This document shows positions 45,387 to 55,061 of a DNA stretch of 64,000 nt, piece by piece (position 1 is the stretch's first letter; each line of letters begins with the position of its first letter). The notes beneath the pieces were generated by a model. That model made no database searches. It saw nothing but the letters and a program-made list of their open reading frames with translations, and was not told the origin of the DNA. A program made the translations under genes and the position numbers. Location of the stretch: the NCBI RefSeq assembly GCF_030371825.1, contig NZ_JAUDDM010000004.1. One strand, written 5' to 3'. The stretch is from Collinsella sp944321445. Its GTDB lineage: Bacteria; Actinomycetota; Coriobacteriia; Coriobacteriales; Coriobacteriaceae.

Positions 45387-45443
45387 ACGTCGGGGTCGGG
45401 CCCATCCTGCCGCGCGCGACAAGGATGAACCCGACCCCGACGT
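45387..45443 (-). terminator. Long-stem terminator-like hairpin after the Nudix gene
   Basis: A 14-bp stem ACGTCGGGGTCGGG with its complement, plus an inner ATCCT/AGGAT pair. On the minus strand it is followed by TTTGC. It lies between the Nudix and ABC exporter genes and looks like a terminator or another dyad element. Confidence 0.6.
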
Positions 45444-45453
45444 ATCGTTCGGG

Positions 45454-46095
45454 TTACAGACGGTGGGCGATGGCGTCGCAGGCAAGAGCGCCCACGATGG
45501 TCTTGGCGTCCTGGATCTTGCCGTCGAGCACGGCGTCGATGAGCTCGGAGAGCGGCACGAGGTCGACGTTCAGGAACTCGTCCTCGTCGGGGCAGGCCTG
45601 GTCGAACTCGAGCTGCGTGGCCATGTAGATGTGGATGAGCTCGTCGGAAAAGCCGCAGGAGCTGGCGATGGTCGTGAGGTAGCGCATGCGATGGGCGATG
45701 AAGCCAGTCTCTTCATGCAGCTCGCGGCGGGCGCACTCCTCCGGGTCCTCGCCCGGATCGAGCTTGCCGGCAGGGATCTCGACCGTCACGCGATCGAGCG
45801 CGGTGCGGTACTGGCGCACAAGCGCGATCTTGCCGCTCTCGGTGAGCGCGACGATGGCAGCGGCGCCGCAGTGACGCACGATGTCGCGGCGCGACGTGTG
45901 GCCGTTCGGCAGCTCGACCTGCAGCGTGTTGATGTCGAAGATCTTGCCGTGCCATGCGAGCTCCTCGGAAAGGATGCGCTCGTGCAGGCCCGGGTCGCGG
46001 TCGTCGTCATCGCCCAGCACCAGCGCCGGGGTGTACTCCTCCTCGAGCTCTTCAGCCTCAGCGGTTTGGGACTCCTCGATGTCCTTCTCGTCCAT
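45454..46095 (-). CDS. Nudix hydrolase, probable ADP-ribose pyrophosphatase
   Basis: A 213-residue protein with a full Nudix box (GKLDPGEDPEECARRELHEE, then TGF). The upstream EIPAGKLDPGE and the WHGKIFDINTLQVELPNG opening fit ADP-ribose pyrophosphatases. An acidic N-terminal extension of about 35 residues is extra. AGGAGG precedes the ATG. The 159-base gap upstream of it holds dyad V3. Confidence 0.87.
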   Translation of the reverse strand: MDEKDIEESQTAEAEELEEEYTPALVLGDDDDRDPGLHERILSEELAWHGKIFDINTLQVELPNGHTSRRDIVRHCGAAAIVALTESGKIALVRQYRTALDRVTVEIPAGKLDPGEDPEECARRELHEETGFIAHRMRYLTTIASSCGFSDELIHIYMATQLEFDQACPDEDEFLNVDLVPLSELIDAVLDGKIQDAKTIVGALACDAIAHRL

Positions 46096-46194
46096 CGCCC
46101 TACCTCCTCAAACGGGCGCCGCCGCCCGCATTCATCCTGTTTGCGAGGCCTATTGTAGCGCCGGCGCCGCGAGGACGACCTCCCTAGCCAAAAA

Positions 46195-46253
46195 ACCAAA
46201 AGGGGGCAGGTCACTTTTGGCGGAAAACCAAAAGTGAACTGTCCCCTTTTGGT
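46195..46253. repeat. Family R-like dyad V3
   Basis: Arms of 26 bases (46195-46220 and 46228-46253) pair ACCAAAAGGGG...CACTTTTGG with two mismatches. Each arm is a dyad of CCAAAA and TTTTGG around GGGGACAGTTCAC, the same plan as family R with CC/GG in place of GGG/CCC. The element ends two bases before the stop codon of the adhesin gene. Confidence 0.85.
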
Positions 46254-46254
46254 G

Positions 46255-49200
46255 TTACTTTTGGCGAAAGCGGACGCCCGCGGCGATGAGGAAGAGGGCG
46301 ACGACCGCGGTAAGAAGGATGGGCGCCAGGGCGGTGTCGCCGGTGCTCGCGAGATTGTCGGGCGTCATGGGCTTATCGGGCTCAGCAGGGTCGGCAGGCG
46401 CACTGGGCTCCGACGGCTCCTCGGACCCGGATGGACCCTCCGGCTCGGTCGGCTTGTCAGAATCAGCAGGCGTATCCGGATCGGTCGGATTGTCCGGTGT
46501 GGTCGGCTCGTCGGGCCCAATCGGCTCGTCGGGCTCGGTTGGGCCGCCGGGCTCGGACGGTTCGTCGGGTCCCGCTGCATCGACCTTCGTGTTGCTGAAG
46601 GGAACGACCGCCTGCTCGGCAGGCTGAGAACGGTCCGACGTGCACACATACTGCTTGGACGACCCGTCATCGCCCTCCACGGTCGTGGTCACGCGCAGCA
46701 GGCCGCCTCCGCCGTCCTCGACAGCAATGCTTACCGTGTAAACGGTCCGGTCGTACGAAACACCCTGGTACACCCAGCGCTGATCGTCCCCCGCACCCGT
46801 CAGCTCCGCGCCATCCAGCGCCTCGCCGGAAAACGTTCCGTCGGTGGTGGGCTGGCGCTCCCATACGCGATATCGATACGTTTTGCCTATGTCTTCCTGG
46901 GAAAACATCGGGGAGGAATCGGCTTGCGGCACAAGCCCAACCGAAGACGTCTTGCCCTCGTCAGCTGCTGGGAAGCCCGCGGCGTACCCGGCGTCGGCAT
47001 CGAGTCTGAGCTTTGCGGAAGCATCAGCAGCCGTCGTGCCGTCACCGTCCAGCGCCTCGATGACCGCCGCGAACTGCCCCTCGGGCACAGCGGAGCCCTC
47101 CAGTACTTTCGTGGCAATTAGGCCAGAATCAGCACCGAAATCCACCACACCTGTGGCATAGACGTTCGTGAACGCTGCGGCATCGCGCACGGCACGATCG
47201 GCCTCAGTCGTGGCCTCCGTGTTGTCGTAGATGATGCCCGGATCGTCCGCAAGCGGGCCGGCGACGACCAAATGGCCCGCCCCGTCATCGCGCACGCGCA
47301 CCGTCACGGTCGCCACATGGGTGTCGTAGGTCATGCCCACGTTCTCCGCGCCCAGAACCTCGCGTACCTGGTACACATAGTCGCCCGCCGCCGTAAAAGT
47401 CAGGGGCGCAAACGTCGCTGTACTCACACCCGCGGCGTCATCGCTCGGCCGCCCCACGGAAACGTCGGGTGCACCGGGAGCGGTCACGCCCTCGGGTGCC
47501 GACACGCTCGTCAGCGTGAAGGAATACGTCTCACCAGCCGCCCACGCGCGACCGACCAGCGTCTTTTGCACGCGCAGCAGCGTATCGGCCGCCAAGGTGA
47601 CGTCCTCTGTTCGATACCGGTTGGTGAACACGACCGCAGCGCCGGGCTCACCGGCAGCCGTGCTCCCGATGGTGCCGGAGGCAACGCCGCGCGCCACCTC
47701 GTCTTCGCTGGCAGCCGCTCCGTTCACCGTGATGCCATCGAGCGCAAAACCCGCAGGCAGCGCAGTGTCATCGGCGTCGCTTGCGACCCCCACCTCCTCC
47801 ACCTCAAAGCGCGCGCCCTCGGGCAGGCCGTGCACGTGCAGGGTCTCCCCGCCCTTGAGCTCAAACGCCGAGCCGCTCTTTACCTTGAACGCCTCGCCCT
47901 GGGGCTGCAAGCCGCGCGTAACGATCGCCGAGTACTCCCCCGCCAGCTCCGTGCCGTCCGCGGCGTGCAGCGTCAGGCGGAAAGAGAACGGCACGTCGGG
48001 CGCGTTGTCGCCCACGACCTCCTTGCTCACCTCGAGGCCGCTCACGCGCTCATCCGTCACGCGCACTACCACGGTCCCCGAGAACAGGCCGGCGAGGTCG
48101 GTGGTTCCCAAATTCGTCTTCGTCGCCATCGACGCCCCACCAGGCGCATCGTAATCCTGGTTGATCACGAGCTTCGACCAGCCCTCGTCCACCACGAGCG
48201 ACGACGCGCCGTCCGCGCGCGCCGGCGCGTAGTCGAACACCGCTCCGGGAAGGTTGTCGCCGGGATCGTTGTACTGCAGGTACATGACGTCCGCCCGGTA
48301 TCCCGTCGACGGGCCGTCCCAGTTGGGCGCGCTCCAGGCGGTCGCGGCCCCCTCATACGAAGGAGCCGTGACCAGTGCCGCCTTGATATCGTGCAGCGTT
48401 GCGTCGACGTCGTCATCGACCGTGAACTGCTGCATGCTGCCCACAACGCGGCCGACGCCGCGCGCGACCGCGACGCCATCGGACGCCGTGCCGGCATCTG
48501 CGTATACGCCCGTAGCGTCGATGACCACCTTGACGCACGTTCCGTTGAGCGCGTAGCCGTCGGGGGCCGCCGTCTCAACCAGGTAGTATTCGCCCTCGTC
48601 AAGCGGGGTGCGCAGCCCCTTTGCGTACGCCGCGGCGCCCGACAGCGTGTACGTGCCGCCGTCGCCGCTCACCAGCGTGAGATCGCCGGTCGTGCCCTGC
48701 GCCACAGGTTGTGCGTCCGGCACCACCGACCACGATGCACCATCCTGCACAATGTCCTGCGCGCGGTACAGCGAGAACTGTGAGCCGGTGACCGGGTTTC
48801 CCTCCTCATCGACCTTCTGGACAACCAAGCGGTTCTCGATGTTCGTCACGTACAGGCGCGTGGCGAACTGTCGCTCCATATCCTGTTCGGTGAGGCTGCG
48901 CACCTGCACCGTGTTGCCCACCGTCGCATCGTCCAGGCGGTCGGCGGTGGTGTAGAAATAGCCCACGGCATAGCGCGCGTCGTTCACGCTGCCCAGATCC
49001 GGGTTGTTCTGCAAAATCCAGGCGTACGTTTTGATGTCGCCCGGCATATCGGCGACCTCCGCCTCGTACAGGCCGTTCGCGTTCAGCGCAAACAGGTCCA
49101 CATCGCCCATCTGCGCAGCGCTGACGGCGCCGTCGCGCCCCTGGGCGTCGAGCACGGTCCATCCGGCCAGGGCGTCTCCCACCACGGGATGCCAGGTGCC

Positions 49201-50976
49201 GTCCGCGGCCTTCTGCATCACGACAGCGAACATAAGACCGCCGGGCAGCTCGCCCTCCCCGTTCGTGATCTCACGCCCGCTCACGTCGAACACGCCGTGC
49301 TCCGTCGTGGTCACCGTGAGCTTGGGCTGCGCGTAGGCACCCGTCGTCCAGGGGTCGGCGGAAAGCAGCATGGCATCCGAGGTGATGCCGGGGTCGAAGT
49401 ACAGGGGCACATCGGTGTCGCCGCGATACCCCGTTGGCGCCGAGGTTTCGCGCAGCACCCAGTGCGCGCTCATGCGAGCGAGCTCGTCGAGCGACGCGGG
49501 AAACCCGTTGTCGTCGAGGATGCGCATGACGCCCGTCGTGTCGGTGGTACCGGTGTAGGCGGGCTCCTGATCGGCCGCGACCTCGTAGGTGTTGCCTGTA
49601 GCGAACAGGGCGAACTGCGCGCCGGCGATGGGCTCGCTCTCTTGATCGACCTTCACCACGTCGGACTCGGGAATCGACACAAGGTTGTACCTGAGCTTCA
49701 TGTTCGACGCCCCGCCGCCGCGCTCGAGGTAATAGAAGTTGAGTGTGTGGTACGTGTCGTCGGCAAACGTATTGTCGCGCCAGCGCTCCGGCGAGCCCTC
49801 GCGGTCTGCCGCTTTGAACTGGGCGCGCAGCGTGGTGTCGACGTAGCGCGGCTCGCCCGCATCCCACGCGCCGCTGTTGTTGGTGTCTTCGAACACCGTG
49901 ACGGCGCCGGTCGAAAAATCGATGGTCACCGACGTGGCGTTGTGGATGCCGCCCAGGTCGCCCACGAGCACGCCGTCGATATAGATCCACACGTCGTCAT
50001 CGCCCGAAAAGCCGTACGTCACCGCATGTCCGCGGTTCGTTCCCCCATCTTGCTGCACGAAGCGCGAGGTCATGGACAGGCCGAACCAATGGTTGAGCAC
50101 AGGGCTCGTCGCATAGACGTTGTTTTGGATGAGCTGGTCGCCCTGGGCGCGGAAGATGGTCTGCGCGGTGTTGAACGGGAAGAACTGGCCGTTGTTGTTC
50201 GACGCGATCGCGCTGGTGCGCTTCACGCCCCACGTGTCGTACACATGGAACGCGTTGGCCTGCGCATCGTATGCCGCGAAGTTTTTCGTGGCATCGTAGT
50301 AGTAATAGCCGTCGCGGTCCGCTTGCAGCAGGCCGCCCGCATCCATGTGCGCCACCTTGCCCTGTTGGCCGCCGTTTGCCTCGTCCGCACCGTCGAACAG
50401 GTAGGCAAGCGATTGCTCAGACTCGACCGCGAGCTGTGGATAGCCGTCGGCGCCGAGCGTGCCGCGCGTGATGCCGAAGTAGGGCTTGGCGCTGCGCGTC
50501 CAGCGATTGATGGACGTCTCGCCGTAGTCGGACGACAAGAAGCGCAGGTCATGGCCCGCATTGATACCGATGTTGCGATAGTCGGCCGGGTTGGCGCCCA
50601 CGTCGGTGGAGTCCTCGTCGACGAGCCAATAGTCGAATAGGTTGACCGTCGTACCGTTGGGCGACACGGACTGAGCCACATAGTCGGGATAGGCGACGCC
50701 CGCGAGCTGGGAGCCATTCTGGCCCGTGGGTGCGGACGATGAGAGGAGCGACGCCACCGCCGCTTGGATGGTCTCGAGGGGATGCGGCCCGTCGCCACCC
50801 AGGCTCGCGAGCGGGTTTGCCCGCGCACCGACAACGAAGAGCGACAACGAGCCCAGCACCGCCGCCAGGACGATAACCGTCGCGACCCCGGGATGCCGGC
50901 GCGACGCTCCGCGATGATGAACGCCGGCGCGCAGCACGCCCGTACCGTACGCGTTGCCGGCTGAAACCTGAGCCAT
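46255..50976 (-). CDS. Large cell-wall-anchored surface protein (fibro-slime and pilin-type domains, LASTG sorting signal)
   Basis: A 1573-residue surface protein. A signal peptide/membrane segment (about 28-52) is followed by a fibro-slime-like domain (about 90-420; GINAGHDLRFL, YGFSGDDDVWIYIDGVLVGD and HTLNFYYLERGG). SpaA/Cna-B-like modules follow (VDQESEPIAGAQFALFATG; VVQKVDEEGNPVTGSQFSLY), then pilin-type isopeptide modules (YSFTLTSVSAPEG..., VYQVREV). A Pro-rich wall spanner and the sorting signal LASTGD (about 1542) with a hydrophobic helix and RFRQK end the protein. Alanine replaces the usual proline in LPxTG. It is probably an adhesin exposed on the cell. The ATG at 50976 has TGAGG upstream; the GTG at 50991 is an alternative. 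Confidence 0.9.
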   Translation of the reverse strand: MAQVSAGNAYGTGVLRAGVHHRGASRRHPGVATVIVLAAVLGSLSLFVVGARANPLASLGGDGPHPLETIQAAVASLLSSSAPTGQNGSQLAGVAYPDYVAQSVSPNGTTVNLFDYWLVDEDSTDVGANPADYRNIGINAGHDLRFLSSDYGETSINRWTRSAKPYFGITRGTLGADGYPQLAVESEQSLAYLFDGADEANGGQQGKVAHMDAGGLLQADRDGYYYYDATKNFAAYDAQANAFHVYDTWGVKRTSAIASNNNGQFFPFNTAQTIFRAQGDQLIQNNVYATSPVLNHWFGLSMTSRFVQQDGGTNRGHAVTYGFSGDDDVWIYIDGVLVGDLGGIHNATSVTIDFSTGAVTVFEDTNNSGAWDAGEPRYVDTTLRAQFKAADREGSPERWRDNTFADDTYHTLNFYYLERGGGASNMKLRYNLVSIPESDVVKVDQESEPIAGAQFALFATGNTYEVAADQEPAYTGTTDTTGVMRILDDNGFPASLDELARMSAHWVLRETSAPTGYRGDTDVPLYFDPGITSDAMLLSADPWTTGAYAQPKLTVTTTEHGVFDVSGREITNGEGELPGGLMFAVVMQKAADGTWHPVVGDALAGWTVLDAQGRDGAVSAAQMGDVDLFALNANGLYEAEVADMPGDIKTYAWILQNNPDLGSVNDARYAVGYFYTTADRLDDATVGNTVQVRSLTEQDMERQFATRLYVTNIENRLVVQKVDEEGNPVTGSQFSLYRAQDIVQDGASWSVVPDAQPVAQGTTGDLTLVSGDGGTYTLSGAAAYAKGLRTPLDEGEYYLVETAAPDGYALNGTCVKVVIDATGVYADAGTASDGVAVARGVGRVVGSMQQFTVDDDVDATLHDIKAALVTAPSYEGAATAWSAPNWDGPSTGYRADVMYLQYNDPGDNLPGAVFDYAPARADGASSLVVDEGWSKLVINQDYDAPGGASMATKTNLGTTDLAGLFSGTVVVRVTDERVSGLEVSKEVVGDNAPDVPFSFRLTLHAADGTELAGEYSAIVTRGLQPQGEAFKVKSGSAFELKGGETLHVHGLPEGARFEVEEVGVASDADDTALPAGFALDGITVNGAAASEDEVARGVASGTIGSTAAGEPGAAVVFTNRYRTEDVTLAADTLLRVQKTLVGRAWAAGETYSFTLTSVSAPEGVTAPGAPDVSVGRPSDDAAGVSTATFAPLTFTAAGDYVYQVREVLGAENVGMTYDTHVATVTVRVRDDGAGHLVVAGPLADDPGIIYDNTEATTEADRAVRDAAAFTNVYATGVVDFGADSGLIATKVLEGSAVPEGQFAAVIEALDGDGTTAADASAKLRLDADAGYAAGFPAADEGKTSSVGLVPQADSSPMFSQEDIGKTYRYRVWERQPTTDGTFSGEALDGAELTGAGDDQRWVYQGVSYDRTVYTVSIAVEDGGGGLLRVTTTVEGDDGSSKQYVCTSDRSQPAEQAVVPFSNTKVDAAGPDEPSEPGGPTEPDEPIGPDEPTTPDNPTDPDTPADSDKPTEPEGPSGSEEPSEPSAPADPAEPDKPMTPDNLASTGDTALAPILLTAVVALFLIAAGVRFRQK

Positions 50977-51378
50977 GATGTACCGCCTCACCGCGCCCTG
51001 GGCGCGCTTCTTCCGACACGGTCATCGGGCATAATCGAGCGGCAGCTGTCGCGCTGAAATATACCTACCATATCGGTATGATTAGTGAGGCTCTTGTTCC
51101 CGGCGCACGGAACGTTAATCAACCCAGCGGCAAGATAAGGATGATGCAAGCGTCTGTCCTGTTTGTTGCACACGCAACAAACCTGCTACCTGCGAGAAGA
51201 TGCAGCATGCCAAAACGGACGCACATGAAACCGGCACATAGATGAAGACGGCTTAAGGCGCCGCATGGCCAGCGAACAGGGCGGCCTGTCCGCTCCGCCC
51301 CATCCCTTAAAACGGGACGCGGGCCCGCACAAGGCAGGCCCGCGTCCCGGACAGCTATAAGAAGTAAGGGAAAAGCAG
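50977..51378. other. Intergenic region between the adhesin and purD
   Basis: No gene is seen. It holds possible -10 elements for the adhesin gene (TATATT, minus strand, about 51055-51063), a 9-bp hairpin GTTTGTTGC/GCAACAAAC with an ACAC loop (51161-51182) and the purD terminator at its right end. Confidence 0.5.
51309..51349 (-). terminator. Intrinsic terminator of purD
   Basis: A 13-bp stem CGGGACGCGGGCC with its complement (51313-51349) is followed on the minus strand by TTTT. It lies 29 bases after the purD stop. Confidence 0.85.
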
Positions 51379-52677
51379 TTAGTCCCACGCCTCACGTCCG
51401 CGCAGTGCGCGCAGGCCGATGTCGTGGCGAAGCGTCTTGCCCTCGAAGTCGATTGAATCGCAAGCTGCGTAGGCCAGATCGCGCGCAGCCTCAAATGTGG
51501 GTGCAAGTGCGGTCACGTTGAGCACGCGGCCGCCGTTGGTGAGCACGCGGCCCTCTTCGTCCACACGGGTGCCCGCGTGGTAGACGGTCACGTTCTCCAT
51601 GGCGTTGGCATCCTCGATACCGGTGATGACCTTGCCCTTCTCATACGAACCCGGATAGCCGGCGCTCGTGAGGACGACGGACACGGCGTACTCGGGACGC
51701 CAGGAGAGCTCAACCTCGTCCAGGCGCTGCTCGGCGCACGCCAGCATGACCTCGACCAGGTCGTTTTCGAGACGCGGCAGGATGACCTGGGTCTCCGGGT
51801 CGCCGAAGCGCGCGTTGAACTCGAGCACCTTGGGGCCAGCGGGCGTGAGCATGAAGCCGCCGTACAGGCAGCCGCGATAATCGATGCCCTCGGCAGCGAG
51901 CTCTGCCACCACGTCGTCCATGATCTGCTCCATGGCGGCGTGCTCCTCGTCGGTCACGATGGGCACGGGGCTGTACACGCCCATGCCGCCCGTGTTGGGG
52001 CCAAGATCGCCCTCGAGTGCGCGCTTGTGGTCCTGCGAGGTGTCCATGGGGCGCACGGTCTTGCCGTCGGTGAACGCCAGCAGCGAGCACTCGGGGCCGG
52101 TGAGCATCTCCTCGATGACCACCGTGGAACCCGCGTCGCCGAAGACGCCGGAGAAGCACTCGTGCACGGCCTCCTCGGCCTGCGCGAGCTCGGTCGCCAC
52201 CACGACGCCCTTACCGGCCGCCAGGCCGTCGGCTTTCACCACGAGCGGAGCTCCCTGCTCGCGCACGTAGGCGAGCGCGCTTTCCTCGTCCGTGAAGGAG
52301 CCGTAAGCGGCAGTGGGGGCACCGGCGCGCTCCATGACCTGCTTGGAGAAGAGCTTGGAGCCCTCCATCTGAGCGCCCTCGGCACCCGGGCCGAAGCACG
52401 GGATGCCCGCGGCGCGCACGGCGTCGGCGACGCCCGCGACCAGCGGGGCCTCCGGGCCGATCACCACAAGGCCGCAGCCCGTCTCGCGCGCGAAGTCCGC
52501 GACCGCCGCCGGATCGTTCTCGTCGAGGGCCACGTTTTCGCCCACGGCGACCGTGCCGCCGTTGCCCGGCGCGATGTAGAGCTTGCCGCAGCGCGGCGAC
52601 GCTGCCAGCTTGACCGCCAGCGCGTGCTCGCGGCCGCCGCTGCCCAGCAGCAGGATATCGATGGTTTCAGCGTTCAT
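51379..52677 (-). CDS. purD: Phosphoribosylamine-glycine ligase
   Basis: A 432-residue GAR synthetase (second step of purine synthesis) with the ATP-grasp fold. Family text includes LLLGSGGREHALAVKL, VIGPEAPLVAGVAD, GLAAGKGVVVA and FNARFGDPETQVILPRL. It starts nine bases after the degV-like stop codon. It is the last gene of the purA-degV-purD unit. Confidence 0.95.
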   Translation of the reverse strand: MNAETIDILLLGSGGREHALAVKLAASPRCGKLYIAPGNGGTVAVGENVALDENDPAAVADFARETGCGLVVIGPEAPLVAGVADAVRAAGIPCFGPGAEGAQMEGSKLFSKQVMERAGAPTAAYGSFTDEESALAYVREQGAPLVVKADGLAAGKGVVVATELAQAEEAVHECFSGVFGDAGSTVVIEEMLTGPECSLLAFTDGKTVRPMDTSQDHKRALEGDLGPNTGGMGVYSPVPIVTDEEHAAMEQIMDDVVAELAAEGIDYRGCLYGGFMLTPAGPKVLEFNARFGDPETQVILPRLENDLVEVMLACAEQRLDEVELSWRPEYAVSVVLTSAGYPGSYEKGKVITGIEDANAMENVTVYHAGTRVDEEGRVLTNGGRVLNVTALAPTFEAARDLAYAACDSIDFEGKTLRHDIGLRALRGREAWD

Positions 52678-52686
52678 GGGTCCTCC

Positions 52687-53598
52687 TTAGATGGCGGCTT
52701 CGAGGAACATATCGACGTCATCGAGCAGCGGGCTGTGCAGCGACGCGGGGTAGCTCAGCAGCCCCACGGCGCCCTCCCCCACATGCGTGGCGATGCACGG
52801 ACCGATGGTCGCGATGCCGCCGCACGTCGCGTCGGGGCCCTCGGTTTCGAGGGACTTCTCGAGCATGCGGATGGCCTTGGCAGAGCGCGTGTGCAGCTTG
52901 TAGTACGTAAGGGCTCCCAGCTCCTGGGAGCGGCTGGCGAGCCGGCGAACCATGAAGGCGATGGCGTTGCGCAGGCCCTTGGCCTTGTGCGCCACCTCGA
53001 TGCAGCCCTTCTCGCCCACCTCGATGACGACCTTGACGTTCAGAATGGAGGTGGCCAGGTGCTGGGCGCGCGAGGCGCGACCGCCCTTCACCAGGTTGCC
53101 CAGGTTATCGGGGATGAAGTGGATCTTCGCGGTGTCGCGGATGGCGAGCACGCGCTCGATCGCCTCGTCCATGGTGCCGCCCGCCTCGGCGATCGCGGCG
53201 GCCTCGAGCACCATGGCGCCCTCGCCCACCGTGGCCGAATAGCTGTCGATGACCTTGATGCGGACGTCTTTGAAGACCTCCTGCGCCAGGTAGAGCGGCA
53301 TCTCGATGGTCGAGGACAGCTCGCGGGCGATGTGGATGGAAAGGATCTCGGTGTAGCCCTCGGCGATGAGGGCGCGGTACACGTCGACGAACTCCGCGGG
53401 GGATGCCGCCGCCGTCTGGGGCAGCTCCTTCGTGGTTTGCATGAGGTCGAGGTACTCGTCGATCTGGATGTCCACGCCGTCGCGGTAGTCGCGGCCCTCC
53501 GCCGTGATATGCAGCGGCACGACATGAATGCCCAGGCGCTCGGCGGCCTCGTGATTGATATCCGAAGCGCTATCGGTAACGACTGCGAATTTCCGCAT
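52687..53598 (-). CDS. DegV family fatty-acid-binding protein
   Basis: A 303-residue two-domain DegV protein. MRKFAVVTDSASDI, the TTKELPQTAAASP segment (the TS(Q)P-type lipid loop), and SSTIEMPLYLAQEVF and GNLVKGGRASRAQHL are typical. DegV proteins bind fatty acids, partly to feed the FakA kinase; no FakA is here. Its place between purA and purD (nine-base gaps on both sides) is unexplained by its presumed function. Confidence 0.9.
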   Translation of the reverse strand: MRKFAVVTDSASDINHEAAERLGIHVVPLHITAEGRDYRDGVDIQIDEYLDLMQTTKELPQTAAASPAEFVDVYRALIAEGYTEILSIHIARELSSTIEMPLYLAQEVFKDVRIKVIDSYSATVGEGAMVLEAAAIAEAGGTMDEAIERVLAIRDTAKIHFIPDNLGNLVKGGRASRAQHLATSILNVKVVIEVGEKGCIEVAHKAKGLRNAIAFMVRRLASRSQELGALTYYKLHTRSAKAIRMLEKSLETEGPDATCGGIATIGPCIATHVGEGAVGLLSYPASLHSPLLDDVDMFLEAAI

Positions 53599-53607
53599 GG
53601 CAGGCCT

Positions 53608-54894
53608 CTAGTTCCAGAAGCGGTTGATGGTCTGCTCGCGGTCGGGACCGACGGACACGAAGCTTACGCGGGTGTGCGCCAGCTTCTCGATGTAGGCGAC
53701 GTAGTCCCGCGCGGCCTGGGGCAGCTCGTCGAAGCTGCGGCACGCGGAGATGTCGCACTTCCAGCCGGGCAGCTCCTCGTAGACGGGCTTGGCCGCGGCG
53801 AAGACGCTCTCGTGCTCGGGCACGGTGATGTAGCGCACGCCGTCGCACTCGTAGGCGACGCAGACCTTGATGGTGTCGAAGGCCGACAGCACGTCGAGCT
53901 TGGTGAGCGCGATGTCGGTGAGGCCGTTCACGCGGGCGGCGTAGTTGGCGATCACGCCGTCGAACCAGCCGCAGCGGCGGCGGCGACCGGTGACGACGCC
54001 GTACTCGTAGCCATCCTCGGTGAGGGTGTGGCCCTCTTCGGACTCATAGGAAAGCTCGGTGGGCATGGGGCCCTCGCCCACGCGGGTGATGTAGGCCTTC
54101 ATGATGCCGAGCACGCGGTCGATGTTCTTCATGCCCACGCCGGAACCCGTGACGGCGCCGCCGGCGGTGCAGTTGGAGGAGGTCACGTACGGATACGTGC
54201 CGTGGTCGATGTCGAGCAGCGTCGCCTGGGCGCCCTCGAACAGGATGGACTTGCCCTCCTCGACCATCTCGTTGAGCAAAAGGCCGCTCTCGCAGATGTA
54301 GGGACGCAGGCGCTCGGCCATGGGCAGGTAGTCGGCACAGATCTGGTCCACCGTGTAGGTGGGCATGCCGAAGATCTTCTCGAGCTGCGGGTTCACGCGG
54401 TCGAGCGCGCGGCCGAGCTTCTCGCGGAAAACGGCCTCGTCGAGCATGTCCTGCATGCGCAGGCCGATGCGGGCCATCTTGTCCTGATAGCACGGGCCGA
54501 TGCCGCGCTTGGTGGTACCGATGTTGTGATCGCCCAGCAGCTGCTCGTACGCGCCGTCGAGGTCCATGTGGTAGGGCATGATGACGTGCGCGTTGCCGGA
54601 GACCTTGAGGTTTTTAGTGCTGATGCCGTCGGCCTCGAACATGTCGATTTCCTCGAGCAGCACCTTGGGGTTGACGACGCAGCCGTTGCCGATCACCGAG
54701 GTGCAGTCCGCGTACATGATGCCCGACGGAACCTGGTGCAGGCCGTATTTCTTGTCGCCCACCACGATGGTGTGACCGGCGTTGTTGCCGCCCTGGTAAC
54801 GGACGACGCAGTCGAAATCCCCGGCAATAAGGTCGCAGATCTTGCCCTTGCCCTCATCGCCCCACTGGGTTCCGACCAATACTGTCGACGACAT
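53608..54894 (-). CDS. purA: Adenylosuccinate synthetase
   Basis: A 428-residue PurA, making adenylosuccinate from IMP, aspartate and GTP. VLVGTQWGDEGKGK, YQGGNNAGHT, GTTKRGIGPCYQDK and TGRRRRCGWFD are diagnostic. The ATG at 54894 with TAGGAG upstream gives the standard start. Palindrome R4 lies between its start and the dnaB stop. Confidence 0.96.
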   Translation of the reverse strand: MSSTVLVGTQWGDEGKGKICDLIAGDFDCVVRYQGGNNAGHTIVVGDKKYGLHQVPSGIMYADCTSVIGNGCVVNPKVLLEEIDMFEADGISTKNLKVSGNAHVIMPYHMDLDGAYEQLLGDHNIGTTKRGIGPCYQDKMARIGLRMQDMLDEAVFREKLGRALDRVNPQLEKIFGMPTYTVDQICADYLPMAERLRPYICESGLLLNEMVEEGKSILFEGAQATLLDIDHGTYPYVTSSNCTAGGAVTGSGVGMKNIDRVLGIMKAYITRVGEGPMPTELSYESEEGHTLTEDGYEYGVVTGRRRRCGWFDGVIANYAARVNGLTDIALTKLDVLSAFDTIKVCVAYECDGVRYITVPEHESVFAAAKPVYEELPGWKCDISACRSFDELPQAARDYVAYIEKLAHTRVSFVSVGPDREQTINRFWN

Positions 54895-54971
54895 GCTATC
54901 TCCTAACGTAAGGCACGAAGCCACAAGCCGATTGACGGTCAAACATCACTATTATACGGCGCGAAGAGGGA

Positions 54972-55045
54972 CGTGTGGGAAAAAGGGGACAGGCACTTAT
55001 TTCCCACCGGTGGGAAATAAGTGCCTGTCCCCTTTTTCCCACACG
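54972..55045. repeat. Family R palindrome, copy 4, extended to 74 bp
   Basis: The 66-bp core equals R1 and R2. Here symmetry runs further out (CGTG and CACG) to a perfect 74-bp palindrome, then GGG/CCC after one mismatch. It sits between dnaB and purA on the minus strand. Confidence 0.97.
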
Positions 55046-55061
55046 CCCCCGCAGAGCCTGG

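Noticed and set aside
51577..54906. A 1109-codon plus-strand ORF, and similar long plus-strand ORFs over carB (36395-39190) and atpA/atpH (11292-13631)
   Set aside because: They are antisense shadows of purD-degV-purA, carB and atpA in GC-rich DNA. The repeated His/Val/Gly/Asp composition is typical of such shadows.
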